NCBI GenBank assembly: GCA_019359215.1
Contig: JAHHHS010000010.1
Location: forward strand, 62,001-126,000
DNA length: 64,000 bases
Direction of reading: 5' to 3'
Origin: Nostoc indistinguendum CM1-VF10
GTDB lineage: Bacteria > Cyanobacteriota > Cyanobacteriia > Cyanobacteriales > Nostocaceae
Positions 9,645-19,032 of this stretch are shown piece by piece (the first letter of the stretch is position 1; the number at the start of each line of letters is the position of its first letter). The position numbers and the translations under genes were made by a program. The notes beneath the pieces were generated by a model. It was not told where the DNA came from, did no database searches, and saw only the letters and a program-made list of their open reading frames with translations.

Positions 9645-10340
9645 ATGTCTCCCCAACCAAATCGCGGTAAATCATCCTTATTTTCTGGCTCCATCCCAAC
9701 AAGCCAAAAACAAAGGTCTTACCTGCTCAAAGGCATTTTCTGGAATCAAGGAACAATAAAGTATTTATTATTCCTGAGTTTTTTAGTTATACCAATAGCT
9801 AATCTTGACCCTGCTTTAGCTCATAAAGTGGAGATATCTGGAGATGTTGGCGGCACTCTCCACATTGAACCAAATGATAATCCTCGTGCTGGAGAACCAA
9901 GCCAAGCCTGGTTTGCACTTACCCGCAGAGGTGGAAGGGTGATTCCCCTGTCACAGTGCAATTGTCAGTTGGCTGTTTATGCCCAACCATACGCAGCTGG
10001 AGAGCCACCTCTTTTAGAACCACAGTTAGAACCTGTAGCAGCTGAACGTTATCAAGGCATTCCAGGTGCGGATATTACCTTTCCCAAGCCAGGGATTTAT
10101 CAGTTGCAACTAAATGGTAAACCAATCTCTGGGGCAAGATTCAAACCATTTCAGTTCAAATTTGAAGTTACTGTAGCAGGCGGATCTACACAAAATACCC
10201 GAAACCTACGAGATGTCAATGGTGATTTAGTAGAGGGTGGATCTCAACAATTACCATTTTGGGCGATCGCACTGCCAATCCTCGGATTTATCGGCATCTT
10301 AGTTGTCGTACTGCGAAGCATGAAAGGGAGTGGAGAGTAA
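9645..10340 (+). CDS. Membrane-anchored periplasmic protein, partner of the upstream transporter
   Basis: A 231-residue protein with a hydrophobic export signal ending around PALAH (~residue 60) and a C-terminal membrane helix (~205-225). The exposed domain of ~140 residues is beta-rich and begins right after the signal with HKVEISGDVGGTLHIEP. It includes a CNC pair and a histidine near the mature N-terminus, features compatible with metal binding. It follows the TauE/UreH-like gene by 43 bases on the same strand, so shared metal or redox work is likely. I could not assign a named family. Confidence 0.7.
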   Translation: MSPQPNRGKSSLFSGSIPTSQKQRSYLLKGIFWNQGTIKYLLFLSFLVIPIANLDPALAHKVEISGDVGGTLHIEPNDNPRAGEPSQAWFALTRRGGRVIPLSQCNCQLAVYAQPYAAGEPPLLEPQLEPVAAERYQGIPGADITFPKPGIYQLQLNGKPISGARFKPFQFKFEVTVAGGSTQNTRNLRDVNGDLVEGGSQQLPFWAIALPILGFIGILVVVLRSMKGSGE

Positions 10341-10416
10341 GAAGGGAGATGAGGGTGAGGGAGCAGGGGAAGAGAAATTGCTTAATAATCTCTCTTTCCT
10401 CCTCTGCCTCCCCTGC

Positions 10417-11415
10417 CTACTTGTGTCGCTGTTGATGCCACTGCCACGCATGAGCAACAATATCTTTAATGGATGGATACTGAGGTTGCCAGCCTAAAAT
10501 TGTTCTAGCTTTCTCGCCACTGCCAATGAGAATTGGGGGATCACCAGGACGGCGATCGCGTTCTTGTACTGCTATCGAAGTTCCTGTAACTTGTTCGGCA
10601 GCTGCAATTACTTCTCTGACGGAGAAGCCGCTACCATTACCCAAATTGAAAACTTCGCTATCGTCACCTTTCAATAAATATTCCAATCCTAAAATATGGG
10701 CATCTGCTAAGTCGTTAACGTGAATATAATCGCGAATACAAGTACCATCGGGCGTAGGGTAATCAGTGCCGAAAATTGAGATGGATTCTCGTTTGCCTAA
10801 AGCTGCCATCAGCACCAAGGGAATCAAATGGGTTTCTGGGTTGTGATCCTCGCCGAGTAACCCACTGGGATTAGCACCAGCAGCATTAAAATAGCGGAAA
10901 CGCACTGATTTAAAACCGTAAGCAACATCAAAATCAGAAAGAATCCGCTCTACCATTAGTTTTGTAGCGCCATAGGGATTAATCGGATTTTGGGGATGGT
11001 TTTCTGGAATAGGTACAAATTCTGGTACCCCGTAGGTAGCACAGGTAGAAGAAAAGACAAATTTCTTCACAGATGCCGTCAACATCGCTTCTAACAGGGT
11101 TAAAGTACCAACAACGTTATTGCGGTAATATTTAGCTGGGTCAGTCACTGATTCTCCTACGTAGGCATAGGCAGAAAAGTGCATCACAGCAGCAATATCG
11201 CGGGTTTTAAATAGATGATCTAGCAAGGCGCGATCGCCTGTATCCCCTACTATCAGTTCTACCTGTAAAACTTTTTCTACCAAATCACGATGCCCATAGA
11301 CCAGATTATCAAGTATGACAACGTTATAACCCGCTTGTTTCAGGGCAAGCACCGTATGAGAACCAATATATCCAGCTCCCCCCGTAACCAAAATGGTAGG
11401 CTTTCCAGGCGACAT
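10417..11415 (-). CDS. galE: UDP-glucose 4-epimerase
   Basis: The 332-residue protein has the complete short-chain dehydrogenase pattern: NAD-binding VTGGAGYIGSHT at residues ~9-20, the catalytic serine in SSTCATYG (~123) and YGATK (~148) with the catalytic tyrosine and lysine. Further GalE signatures RYFNAAGANPSG and DGTCIRDYIHVNDLA are intact. It interconverts UDP-glucose and UDP-galactose in the cytoplasm, feeding polysaccharide and glycolipid synthesis. Length is normal for the family. It converges with the preceding plus-strand pair. Confidence 0.95.
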   Translation of the reverse strand: MSPGKPTILVTGGAGYIGSHTVLALKQAGYNVVILDNLVYGHRDLVEKVLQVELIVGDTGDRALLDHLFKTRDIAAVMHFSAYAYVGESVTDPAKYYRNNVVGTLTLLEAMLTASVKKFVFSSTCATYGVPEFVPIPENHPQNPINPYGATKLMVERILSDFDVAYGFKSVRFRYFNAAGANPSGLLGEDHNPETHLIPLVLMAALGKRESISIFGTDYPTPDGTCIRDYIHVNDLADAHILGLEYLLKGDDSEVFNLGNGSGFSVREVIAAAEQVTGTSIAVQERDRRPGDPPILIGSGEKARTILGWQPQYPSIKDIVAHAWQWHQQRHK

Positions 11416-11828
11416 AGTTTTTCCTTTTGAGTCGATTACTCGATTGATTTAGTTTACCGGTACTATATTACTCTTCTGGAAAAATATAAATAATAGACGC
11501 AGTGTCAAAAAATTGCACTAAAATCACTACGACGGTAGTCATTGGGTGTGAGGTTTGAGGTATTTTAAGTCAAACAGTGCGATTACAATTTGGCAATAAA
11601 ATAAATTCATTTCCCGAAACCTCTAGGTTGACCCTTACGGGTGACGCTCCTAGCGTCGCTAAAGCTAAGAAGTCGCTAGTTGTTTTATGCAGGGAAACCA
11701 TGCACGACATTTCCTCTTGGGGAGCCACTTTTTCTCTAAACAAGAGAAGTGGCGTGGAAATCCTAAGCAAGAAGGACTGTCTTACCACCACATTGGCTCA
11801 CTGCACCAGAAAATTTGAGAGTTAATCT
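11416..11828. other. Intergenic region with a cluster of hairpins, possible ncRNA or repeat
   Basis: From about 11625 to 11775 several inverted repeats follow each other. They are ACCC-TTAC-GGGT (~11633), GACGCT-CCT-AGCGTC (~11643), TGCAGG-GAAA-CC-A-TGCA with a GNRA-type loop (~11687), and GCCACTT...AAGTGGC with an AGAG/CTCT extension (~11724-11753). Open frames here are short and look spurious. It could be a structured RNA or stacked dispersed repeats. Confidence 0.4.
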
Positions 11829-12482
11829 ATGTTTCTATTGTTAAGCCGAGTACTGCTGTGGCTGCTGATTGGCACTATCGTATATTCTCTGTTCCAGCGA
11901 TTTTATCCCTCTGGAAGTTTTGTAGGGCGATTAATCCTAGTCGTTATCTTGGTAATCGTAGCTCTATCATTTCTTAACCCCAATGAACCAGCTGTGGCAT
12001 CGTTATGGAGGATGCTGTCTTTTCCACTCAGACCTCTAGGAGCCTCTGTTTTAATGATGATTTTTGCAGCTCAGAGAATCAAAGGAGGCGGAATAGACAA
12101 ACCAGGAGGATACTTGATAGGTTGGGCACTGACGATTTTGCTGTTAGCAAGTACACCAGCAGTCGCCTATTTCCTTTATCGCGCACCTCTAGCAATGGCA
12201 GGTGAAATCTATGTAGCAAATGTTACACTAACATCTGGGACACTAGTGGCATTAGGGCAACAAACCACCACAGCGAAAATCTCAGATGTGATGGGGGATA
12301 GCATTGTTTCTTATAATCTGAGAGTGCCTCCCTACCTATTACAAGGAAATCCTCAAGATATTCGCACACGCGGTTTAAGACTTGAAGACTTTGTACCGAA
12401 TGCCGAAACGTTACTATTGACAACAAGAACTTGGGAAAGTTATCTCGCTGAAGTTTACAGGTTCATGCGTGTTCAGAGGTAA
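11829..12482 (+). CDS. Multi-pass membrane protein of unknown function
   Basis: A 217-residue protein with four hydrophobic segments at ~1-20, ~33-52, ~70-85 and ~96-117, then a ~100-residue soluble C-terminal part with beta character (LVALGQQTTTAKISD, RTRGLRLEDFVP). The family is not recognised, but codon use and length look like a real cyanobacterial gene. The C-terminal domain is probably outside the cytoplasm (inference). Confidence 0.65.
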   Translation: MFLLLSRVLLWLLIGTIVYSLFQRFYPSGSFVGRLILVVILVIVALSFLNPNEPAVASLWRMLSFPLRPLGASVLMMIFAAQRIKGGGIDKPGGYLIGWALTILLLASTPAVAYFLYRAPLAMAGEIYVANVTLTSGTLVALGQQTTTAKISDVMGDSIVSYNLRVPPYLLQGNPQDIRTRGLRLEDFVPNAETLLLTTRTWESYLAEVYRFMRVQR

Positions 12483-12910
12483 CAAACTAAAAGAGAAGTC
12501 AGAATTCAGAATTCTGAATACAGAATGCAAGACGCTCGTAAGCGTTGCGTTAGCGACGTAGAAGCGTCTGACTCGTTAACGCTGCGCTATCAGTGAGAGA
12601 TTTAACCCGCCACTGATTGTTCGCATAGCATGCCGTAGGGAAGACCACCAAATTTAAAATTTAGTGGGAAAATTTAGTGGGGGACTTAAACCCGTTTATT
12701 CATCTACCCTGCAAGAAAGCTAAGAGCGAACAAGTGACGCTCGTCCGTAGCTAGCGCTCTGCTAACGGCAGTCGCACAGAATTAAATACTGAATTTTGGC
12801 TCCTGACTTCTGAATTGTTTCTTGTGAATTTACAAGTGATATTTCCTCTACATAGCTGTCTGCTTCGACTAGCAGTTAATCTAGGATGATAAAGTAGCAA
12901 AATTGCTTTA
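12483..12910. other. Intergenic region with dispersed repeats
   Basis: Holds the palindromic repeat at 12531-12587 and, before it, AGAATTCAGAATTCTGAATAC-type short repeats echoed near 12779-12815. The promoter of the ABC transporter gene should lie in the last 100 bases. No gene was recognised. Confidence 0.45.
12531..12587. repeat. Small dispersed palindromic repeat, copy 1
   Basis: Begins GACGCTCGTAAGCGTTGCG and contains the inverted arms GACGCT and AGCGTC. A near-identical copy lies at 54262-54314, differing at only a few positions over ~50 bases, and a shorter related piece is near 11643. Confidence 0.75.
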
Positions 12911-14662
12911 ATGGCAAAATTTCGACGAATCGCTAAACTCAGTGCTTACCTACGACCCCATTGGCGAGAGGCGTCCTTAGGGATTCTCGCTTTATTTTCT
13001 GTCAATGCACTGGGCGTTTATATCCCTTGGTTGATTCGTGGTGGTGTTGATAAACTGTCGACAACCTTCAACTGGGATGAAATACTACATTACGTAGTAA
13101 TTATTATTTTGCTCAGTTCGGCAATGTGGCTAATGCGGATGGCATCCCGCATTTGGCTGTTTGGGGTGGGGCGTCAGGTGGAATTTGACCTGAAACAACG
13201 GATTTTTGAACACTTACTCAAGCTGGAGCCAGCTTATTTTGCTAGTAACAGTGCTGGCGATTTGATTAATCGGGCTACCAGTGATGTGGACAATATCAAG
13301 CGATTGTTGGGTTTTGCAGTCTTGAGTTTGGCAAATACGGTGTTTGCCTACACTCTGACGTTGCCAGTAATGCTGGCGATTAGTGTGGATCTGACACTAG
13401 CCTCTCTGGCGGTGTATCCTTTTATGCTCTTGTTAGTGAGTCTGTTTAGCGATCGCTTACGCAAACAACAAGCAGCAGTCCAAGAGCAACTCTCTGAGAT
13501 CAGCGAACTCATCCAAGAGGATATCAGTGGCATTGCCTTAATTAAAATCTACGCCCAAGAAGCAAACGAGCGTCGAGCGTTCGCCAAGAAAAATCAGCAG
13601 CTATTGAATGCTAACCTGGAACTGGCAAAAATCCGAAATACACTATTTCCGCTAATTGGCGGGCTAGCCAATATCAGCTCGTTGGTAATCATCTGGCTAG
13701 GGGCGGCGCGGATGTCCTCTGGAACACTTCAGGTTGGCGACTTTTTAGCATTGTTAATTTATGTAGAGCGTCTAGTTTTCCCCACAGCCATTTTAGGATT
13801 CACAATTACGGCTTACCAACGGGGTGAAGTTAGTATTGATCGCCTTGAATCTATTCTCTCTGTTACACCGAAAATCCAAGACAAAGCCGATGCCATACAT
13901 TTACCAGTGGCTGAACTTAAAGGGGAAGTGACAGCTAAAAATCTCACCTATACTTACCCTGGTTCCACGACTCCATCTCTAGAAAATGTTAACTTTACCA
14001 TTGCTCCTGGAGAAACCGTGGCCATTGTTGGGGCAATTGGTTCGGGAAAATCCACTTTAGCGAATGCTTTGCCGCGCTTGTTGGATATTGAATCAGGACA
14101 ATTGTTTTTAGATGGGCTGGATATTACTAAGATAGCTTTGGCGGATTTGCGAGGTGCGATCGCCTACGTTCCTCAGGATAGCTTTTTATTTAGTACTACA
14201 ATCAAAAATAATATCCGTTACGGTGACCCAATTAGCGAACAAGAGCAGATAGAATCTGTTGCTAAACTTGCCCAAATTGAATCAGAAATTAACAATTTTC
14301 CCCAGCAATATGAGACTCTTGTTGGTGAACGCGGTATTACGCTTTCTGGCGGTCAACGACAACGTACTGCCTTAGCTAGGGCGATGCTGGTCAATGCTCC
14401 AGTGCTAATTTTAGATGATGCCCTCTCTAGTGTGGATAATCAAACAGCCACGCAAATCCTCAGAAATCTCTCTGGTGGTAGTGTACGCAAAACAGTAATT
14501 TTCATTACCCACCAATTATCGGCGGCAGCTGCTGCTGACCGAATTTTTGTGATGGAAAAAGGAAAAATTGTTCAGATAGGCAATCACTTAGAACTGGTGC
14601 AACAACAGGGTCTATACAGAACTTTGTGGAGCCAGCATCAGGTTGAAGAATTACTGCACTAG
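12911..14662 (+). CDS. ABC exporter half-transporter with degenerate catalytic site
   Basis: A 583-residue fusion of a six-helix membrane domain (~15-320) and an ATPase domain (~340-583). The ATPase has Walker A GAIGSGKST (~371), the signature LSGGQRQR (~481) and the H-loop ITHQL. After Walker B the sequence is LILDDALSSVD, with aspartate where the catalytic glutamate (LILDEATS) normally sits. That change marks the non-catalytic half of heterodimeric exporters of the MdlA/BmrC type. A canonical partner is therefore expected elsewhere, as none lies in this window. Substrate unknown: lipid or drug export is plausible. Confidence 0.88.
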   Translation: MAKFRRIAKLSAYLRPHWREASLGILALFSVNALGVYIPWLIRGGVDKLSTTFNWDEILHYVVIIILLSSAMWLMRMASRIWLFGVGRQVEFDLKQRIFEHLLKLEPAYFASNSAGDLINRATSDVDNIKRLLGFAVLSLANTVFAYTLTLPVMLAISVDLTLASLAVYPFMLLLVSLFSDRLRKQQAAVQEQLSEISELIQEDISGIALIKIYAQEANERRAFAKKNQQLLNANLELAKIRNTLFPLIGGLANISSLVIIWLGAARMSSGTLQVGDFLALLIYVERLVFPTAILGFTITAYQRGEVSIDRLESILSVTPKIQDKADAIHLPVAELKGEVTAKNLTYTYPGSTTPSLENVNFTIAPGETVAIVGAIGSGKSTLANALPRLLDIESGQLFLDGLDITKIALADLRGAIAYVPQDSFLFSTTIKNNIRYGDPISEQEQIESVAKLAQIESEINNFPQQYETLVGERGITLSGGQRQRTALARAMLVNAPVLILDDALSSVDNQTATQILRNLSGGSVRKTVIFITHQLSAAAAADRIFVMEKGKIVQIGNHLELVQQQGLYRTLWSQHQVEELLH

Positions 14663-14686
14663 TACAAAATTTAATTATTTAATTAT

Positions 14687-14974
14687 TTGACATGGAAATC
14701 AAATTTTCCTTTATTTAATTTTACCCTCAGCCCTAATGGTCAAGACAGAACAGGTAACTGTGCTAACTCAGACCCCTTTGTAAATATTGATAATGTCCTG
14801 TACAACCAAGATGAATTAAAACCAATTCATTGCATTCACTACATGAATTATTCTTCTAGTGATTTTGCCCATTTATCTCAAGGAGAAGATGTTAAAATTT
14901 GTTACAGAGATGAGTTTTTATACTATCGTTTTCTTAAGGAACCACAAAAGACCGCAACAGCTAAAACAGCTTAG
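14687..14974 (+). CDS. Doubtful small hypothetical protein
   Basis: A 95-residue open frame from a TTG with no clear ribosome site, 25 bases after the ABC transporter gene. The protein has no recognised family, membrane segment or export signal. The C-terminal half (SDFAHLSQGEDVKICYRDEF) looks more protein-like than the N-terminal part, so a shorter start or a gene remnant is possible. Confidence 0.3.
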   Translation: MTWKSNFPLFNFTLSPNGQDRTGNCANSDPFVNIDNVLYNQDELKPIHCIHYMNYSSSDFAHLSQGEDVKICYRDEFLYYRFLKEPQKTATAKTA

Positions 14975-15154
14975 TATTGTGACCAAAAGTAATCGATTAA
15001 TTCAAAAAGCAGTGAAGAAACTTCAAATAGCTTTTAGTTAAGTTTTGGACTGTAGACAAAAACTGAAGATTTCAAAAAATCCTAGTTAGTGCTAAACAAG
15101 TAATAAACTCTATTAATTACTTTCACTAATAATAGAGTTCAATTAAGATAACTT

Positions 15155-16973
15155 TTAGGAATTACAGTATACCCGTTCTGCTAATGTGGCATCTAATACA
15201 AATGGATTGTCATTACCTTGAAATTTTGCGATCGCATGACTGCGTTCTGTTTCAGTAATATCAGGTAGGTCTTGCTGATTCCATTTACACAAAGTCTGAC
15301 GCTGATTCTGAAAGTAATTTCGGTCTACGCTCTCAGCCTGATTCCGATAGATAGTGTAAAAGTAGAACATTGCCCTAGCTATATCCCCTTTTACTTTCTC
15401 TCTCGGCTCAAATTTGGCAGATCCTGATTCGCTAAACTCGTCAATTGCACTACTAGGAATTGTAGATTGAACAGTATCATTTCGATACCATCTCTTAGTT
15501 ATTATTGTGTCGGCTATATCGTCGAAGGGTTTATTGCCTCGCTCACTATTAACATCTTCTCGTGCAGGAAATAGATGGTGAAGGTCACTTCGGGAATTAC
15601 CTTTATCAGCTCCTTTACTCTGTGGCCAAACATGTTCCGTATTCAGTCCTAATTTGTCAGCTTCCTGACTAGGATCGCCATTGCCAGTTAAACGAATTGG
15701 GTAACTGGCATAAATATCTGTCACAATACCTGCTCGGTTATCAATAATGCCAAACATTTCGTCTCTTGCGCGATCGTAATTCAAGATTTTGCTCGGCGTA
15801 TACTCCTTAGCTAGTTCGTCAACTAGACCAAATTTGGCTAATTGAGGCAATATAATTGCCGAATCACTCGCCGGAGTGGGTTGGCTAACGGGAGGGATGG
15901 TGTCAGAGGTGGATTGGTTAGCAGGTAATGTAAACGCTGCAATCACGGGGTCGTGGTCGCTGACAGGTCTACTAAAGCCAACATTGACATGCACAATGTC
16001 AATTTCCGGTTGAGCAATACGAGAAAGATTTTCACTGACCAACAAATGGTCAATAAGTTGAGGATTTCCACGGAATTTGAAAGTAAACTGATCATTAAGA
16101 GGCAAACGCTCCGTCAGATTTTCCAGAATGTTACCTTTCAAGGTATTCAAAGGTAGAGAATCTGGTAAATCGTTTAAGTCACCCAGTACAATTACTTTGG
16201 CTTGCGGGTCAACTTCTAGTAATTGCGCTACGAATTCATTAACGATTTGCGCTTGCTTGACCCGTTGAGCATCGCTGGGAGAACCTCCAAGCTTAGAAAC
16301 AAAGTGATTCGCAATAATAAACAGTTTTTGCTCGTTAAATATAAACTCTGTCACAAGTGGCTTACGGCTTTGCTCGAAAGCATTGTTCGTGGGGTCAATG
16401 CGACCTGGGTTAAGTGAGAGGTCAAGACCATTTGAACTTTGAGTAATAGCCACAGCATCTAATGAACCGCCTCTTCTGGGCAGTTTTGCTAGAGTTATCC
16501 GGCTGGGTCGAAACGAATAAACCGACACGGATATTGCCTCCAGGTTCTCCACCATCTTGATCGTCGCGGGGCGGAATATCAACAAAATCGTATGCTGGAC
16601 TACCGATATTTTCGAGCGCAGCAACTAGTTTTTGGTAAGTCTGGTTTGCATTCACAACGTCATCATTGGTTGGCCCGTTGTTATCCTGAACTTCAATTAA
16701 ACTAATGACATCTGGTGCATTCAAATTATTGAGAATAATTTTGGCAATATTATCAAAGCGTCGATCTTTCGGGTCTAAATTCTCAACATTAAAAGTTGCA
16801 ACAGTCAATACATCCTGGGAATTTTTCAGAGATGTTGTTTCACGTTCTGGAACTAAAGGTACAGGAGTTGGCAATTGAGCTATTGGACTAGCTTGCAGTG
16901 GATTAATCCATACAAAGGAGATGAGAGCAATACTAAGTAGTAGCAATTTAAGAAATTTCATTCTCTCTTGCAA
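15155..16973 (-). pseudogene. Frameshifted secreted nuclease (EEP domain plus endonuclease I-like domain)
   Basis: Two overlapping minus-strand frames form one gene. The first (16973 down to 16422) gives a signal peptide and the start of an endonuclease/exonuclease/phosphatase domain (LTVATFNVENLDP, APDVISLIEVQD, GGNIRVG). The second continues as FRPSRITLAKLPRRGG, FIIANHFVSK, VIVLGDLNDLPDS and SDHDPVIAAF. It ends in an endonuclease I-like domain with NTEHVWPQSKG and DLHHLFPA. Removing the single base at about 16514 restores a continuous ~606-residue extracellular nuclease. It is either a true frameshift or a sequencing error. Intact relatives scavenge phosphate or nucleotides from DNA. Confidence 0.88.
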
Positions 16974-17046
16974 TGAAGGTATTTTCTAGATTAGTCTTCT
17001 TTTTAAAAGAGTTAAGTTAAGATAAGCTTTAGCTTAAGTAAAGCTT

Positions 17047-17940
17047 GTGTTCTATTCAACCTATACAAATTGGTCAAAATTAGAGCTGTTTTATAAAAAA
17101 GCTTGTTCAATAATAAGTTATGCTGCAAAAGTCTTAGGTATGATAATCACAAAGATAGTATATGTATGTTTATTCCTCTTTTTGATGATTGCTTTGTTTT
17201 GGCTCAAAGAGAAGCCAACTGAGGCAAATACCTTTCAAGTAACTGAACAGCAGACAATCAGGGTTTTATTTATTGGCAACAGCTATACCTATGTCAATGA
17301 TCTTCCTTGGTTAACACAACAGTTGGCTGAGTCGGCAAAAGAAACTAGAACGCTCGAAACTGAAATGGTTGTGGTCGGTGGAGCTACCCTCAAAAGCCAT
17401 TGGAAACGTGGTAAAGCACTCAGGCTATTGAGAGCGAAACAATGGGACTACGTAGTACTCCAAGAGCAAAGTACCTTACCGATTACCAATCCCAAGGAAA
17501 TGTACAAGTACGCTAATCTGTTTGATGCCGAAATCAAGCGAGTGAATTCTCAAACAGTTTTCTACTTAACTTGGGCAAAGCAAAATCAACCAGAAACGCA
17601 ACAGATATTGACCGATTCATACATGGCAATTGCTAAAAAACTGAAAGCCAAAGTTGCACCTGTTGGAATAGTTTGGCAAAAAGTTCAGGAAGCAAATCCG
17701 AAATTGAACCTTTATAATCCAGATCAAAGCCACCCTAGCCCTATTGGCTCATATTTAGCAGCATGTATATTTTTTTATAAAACATTTTACAAAGGAAGTT
17801 TGGTAGGGTTAAGTCGTCGTATATACAGTAGTCAATTTAATACCCCAGAAGAGGGCAACACAGTTGAATTGGAAAGTTTAAGTGAAACAGATGCTGAAAT
17901 AGTTCAAAATTTGGTTGAAGACATCGTCAGAGAGATATAA
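17047..17940 (+). CDS. Membrane-anchored SGNH-like hydrolase (DUF4886-like)
   Basis: The frame opens at a GTG, but the ATG at 17140 directly before a hydrophobic anchor (IVYVCLFLFLMIALFW) is the more likely start. The globular part begins with VLFIGNSYTYVNDLP, matching the block I serine region of SGNH hydrolases as in DUF4886 proteins. It contains WDYVVLQEQSTLP and ends with DQSHPSPIGSYLAA, which supplies the aspartate-histidine of block V. An extracytoplasmic esterase or deacetylase is inferred. A terminator hairpin follows at 18096. Confidence 0.75.
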   Translation: MFYSTYTNWSKLELFYKKACSIISYAAKVLGMIITKIVYVCLFLFLMIALFWLKEKPTEANTFQVTEQQTIRVLFIGNSYTYVNDLPWLTQQLAESAKETRTLETEMVVVGGATLKSHWKRGKALRLLRAKQWDYVVLQEQSTLPITNPKEMYKYANLFDAEIKRVNSQTVFYLTWAKQNQPETQQILTDSYMAIAKKLKAKVAPVGIVWQKVQEANPKLNLYNPDQSHPSPIGSYLAACIFFYKTFYKGSLVGLSRRIYSSQFNTPEEGNTVELESLSETDAEIVQNLVEDIVREI

Positions 17941-18095
17941 GGACAGGCTTTTGTATAGTTTCAAAGAAGTTTGGATAAAGTGTTTTGGGGGCGATGTCTG
18001 CGACGGGCAACTTCTAGAGAGACTACGCAGCTTGTTATCAGAGAAAAGGTTTGCAATAACTGTAGCTTTACATAACTTCATAAAGCTAGTGTAAT

Positions 18096-18124
18096 CTAAC
18101 GTGGTAATCACGTTAGTTTTTTTG
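18096..18124 (+). terminator. Rho-independent terminator
   Basis: A perfect 8-bp stem CTAACGTG / CACGTTAG with a five-base loop GTAAT is followed directly by a run of seven or more T. It lies downstream of the SGNH-like gene. Confidence 0.88.
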
Positions 18125-18167
18125 TGTGTATGGGTAGTATAAATTACCGAAAAAACTAATTTGGCAG

Positions 18168-18848
18168 ATGGTAATGTTCAAAACTCAATTATCACAATCC
18201 CGTGCTTGGGGGGAATTTTACACCTTGAAATTAATGCATCGCCATATTGGAGCGATCGCAGTTCTAATTTTAATTAGCTTACTGAGTTCATTGAGTGGAA
18301 CATCGGTTGATCACACCATCTCTAACTGCTGGGAAGGCTTTATTTGGGGACTAGCAGATCCAGTAATTGGCTTGGATTGTTTAGTTGGTATTGTTGCTAT
18401 TGGCTTACTCTCATCTGTGTTTGTTCGTGGTGCTGCGATCGCTGAATGTTTTGTCTTAGCAGCAATCTTGGGGATTGTAATTCATTCATTTCAGCTAAAT
18501 TTACCAGGCACAGAAATAGCCATCGCCATTTCTACCATTGTTTTTGGTACTATGCTGATGCTGCCAAATCAGCCAAACTTTATAGTACTTGCTTTGGTAG
18601 GCGTTAGTGCTGGTTTATTTCAGGGTTACGCCGATGCTCAATCTATTATTGACGCAGGAACGATGCCATTAATTGCCTATATACTAGGCATTATCTTAAC
18701 TCTGTTTACGGTTGCCATGAGTGCCAGAGAAATTGGTAGTGCAATGGGTATGGGAGAAATCAACCGAATTTTACCCTGGAAAATTAGTATTACTGGCTTT
18801 GCTTTCTGTGCGATCGGGATTGTATTTTTGAGCAATTCGATAATTTAG
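18168..18848 (+). CDS. HupE/UreJ-like membrane protein lacking the usual histidines
   Basis: A 226-residue protein with about six or seven hydrophobic segments and the overall pattern of HupE/UreJ, a family tied to nickel or cobalt permeation. In the family the second helix carries HPxxGxDH; here the equivalent reads LADPVIGLDCLVG. The later HGYAHG-type segment reads LFQGYADAQS. All family histidines expected in these two motifs are therefore replaced, so classic nickel transport is doubtful. It lies alone, with a GC-rich hairpin after the gene at 18879. Confidence 0.7.
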   Translation: MVMFKTQLSQSRAWGEFYTLKLMHRHIGAIAVLILISLLSSLSGTSVDHTISNCWEGFIWGLADPVIGLDCLVGIVAIGLLSSVFVRGAAIAECFVLAAILGIVIHSFQLNLPGTEIAIAISTIVFGTMLMLPNQPNFIVLALVGVSAGLFQGYADAQSIIDAGTMPLIAYILGIILTLFTVAMSAREIGSAMGMGEINRILPWKISITGFAFCAIGIVFLSNSII

Positions 18849-18878
18849 ATATTTCAATTCAGTGGAATACATTCATTC

Positions 18879-18910
18879 GTGGGGGCGTACACCTAGCTGT
18901 GCGCCCCCAC
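18879..18910 (+). terminator. GC-rich hairpin, likely terminator or repeat
   Basis: A stem GTGGGGGCG / CGCCCCCAC with a 14-base loop lies 30 bases after the HupE-like stop. The T run is weak, so it may be a dispersed palindrome acting as a terminator. Confidence 0.6.
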
Positions 18911-19032
18911 TACGCCTTTAGAATAATTGAAATCTTTACCGATGGAAGTTGTCCAGCAAGCAGCACAGCGTTTTAATGAAATAAGGTGATGCATCTCTGC
19001 GCTAATCTAGAGGCTATAGCTAACAAAAACTT

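Noticed and set aside
11577..11825. 82-residue frame between galE and the membrane gene
   Set aside because: Overlaps the hairpin cluster, has frames open on both strands and no recognisable protein features.
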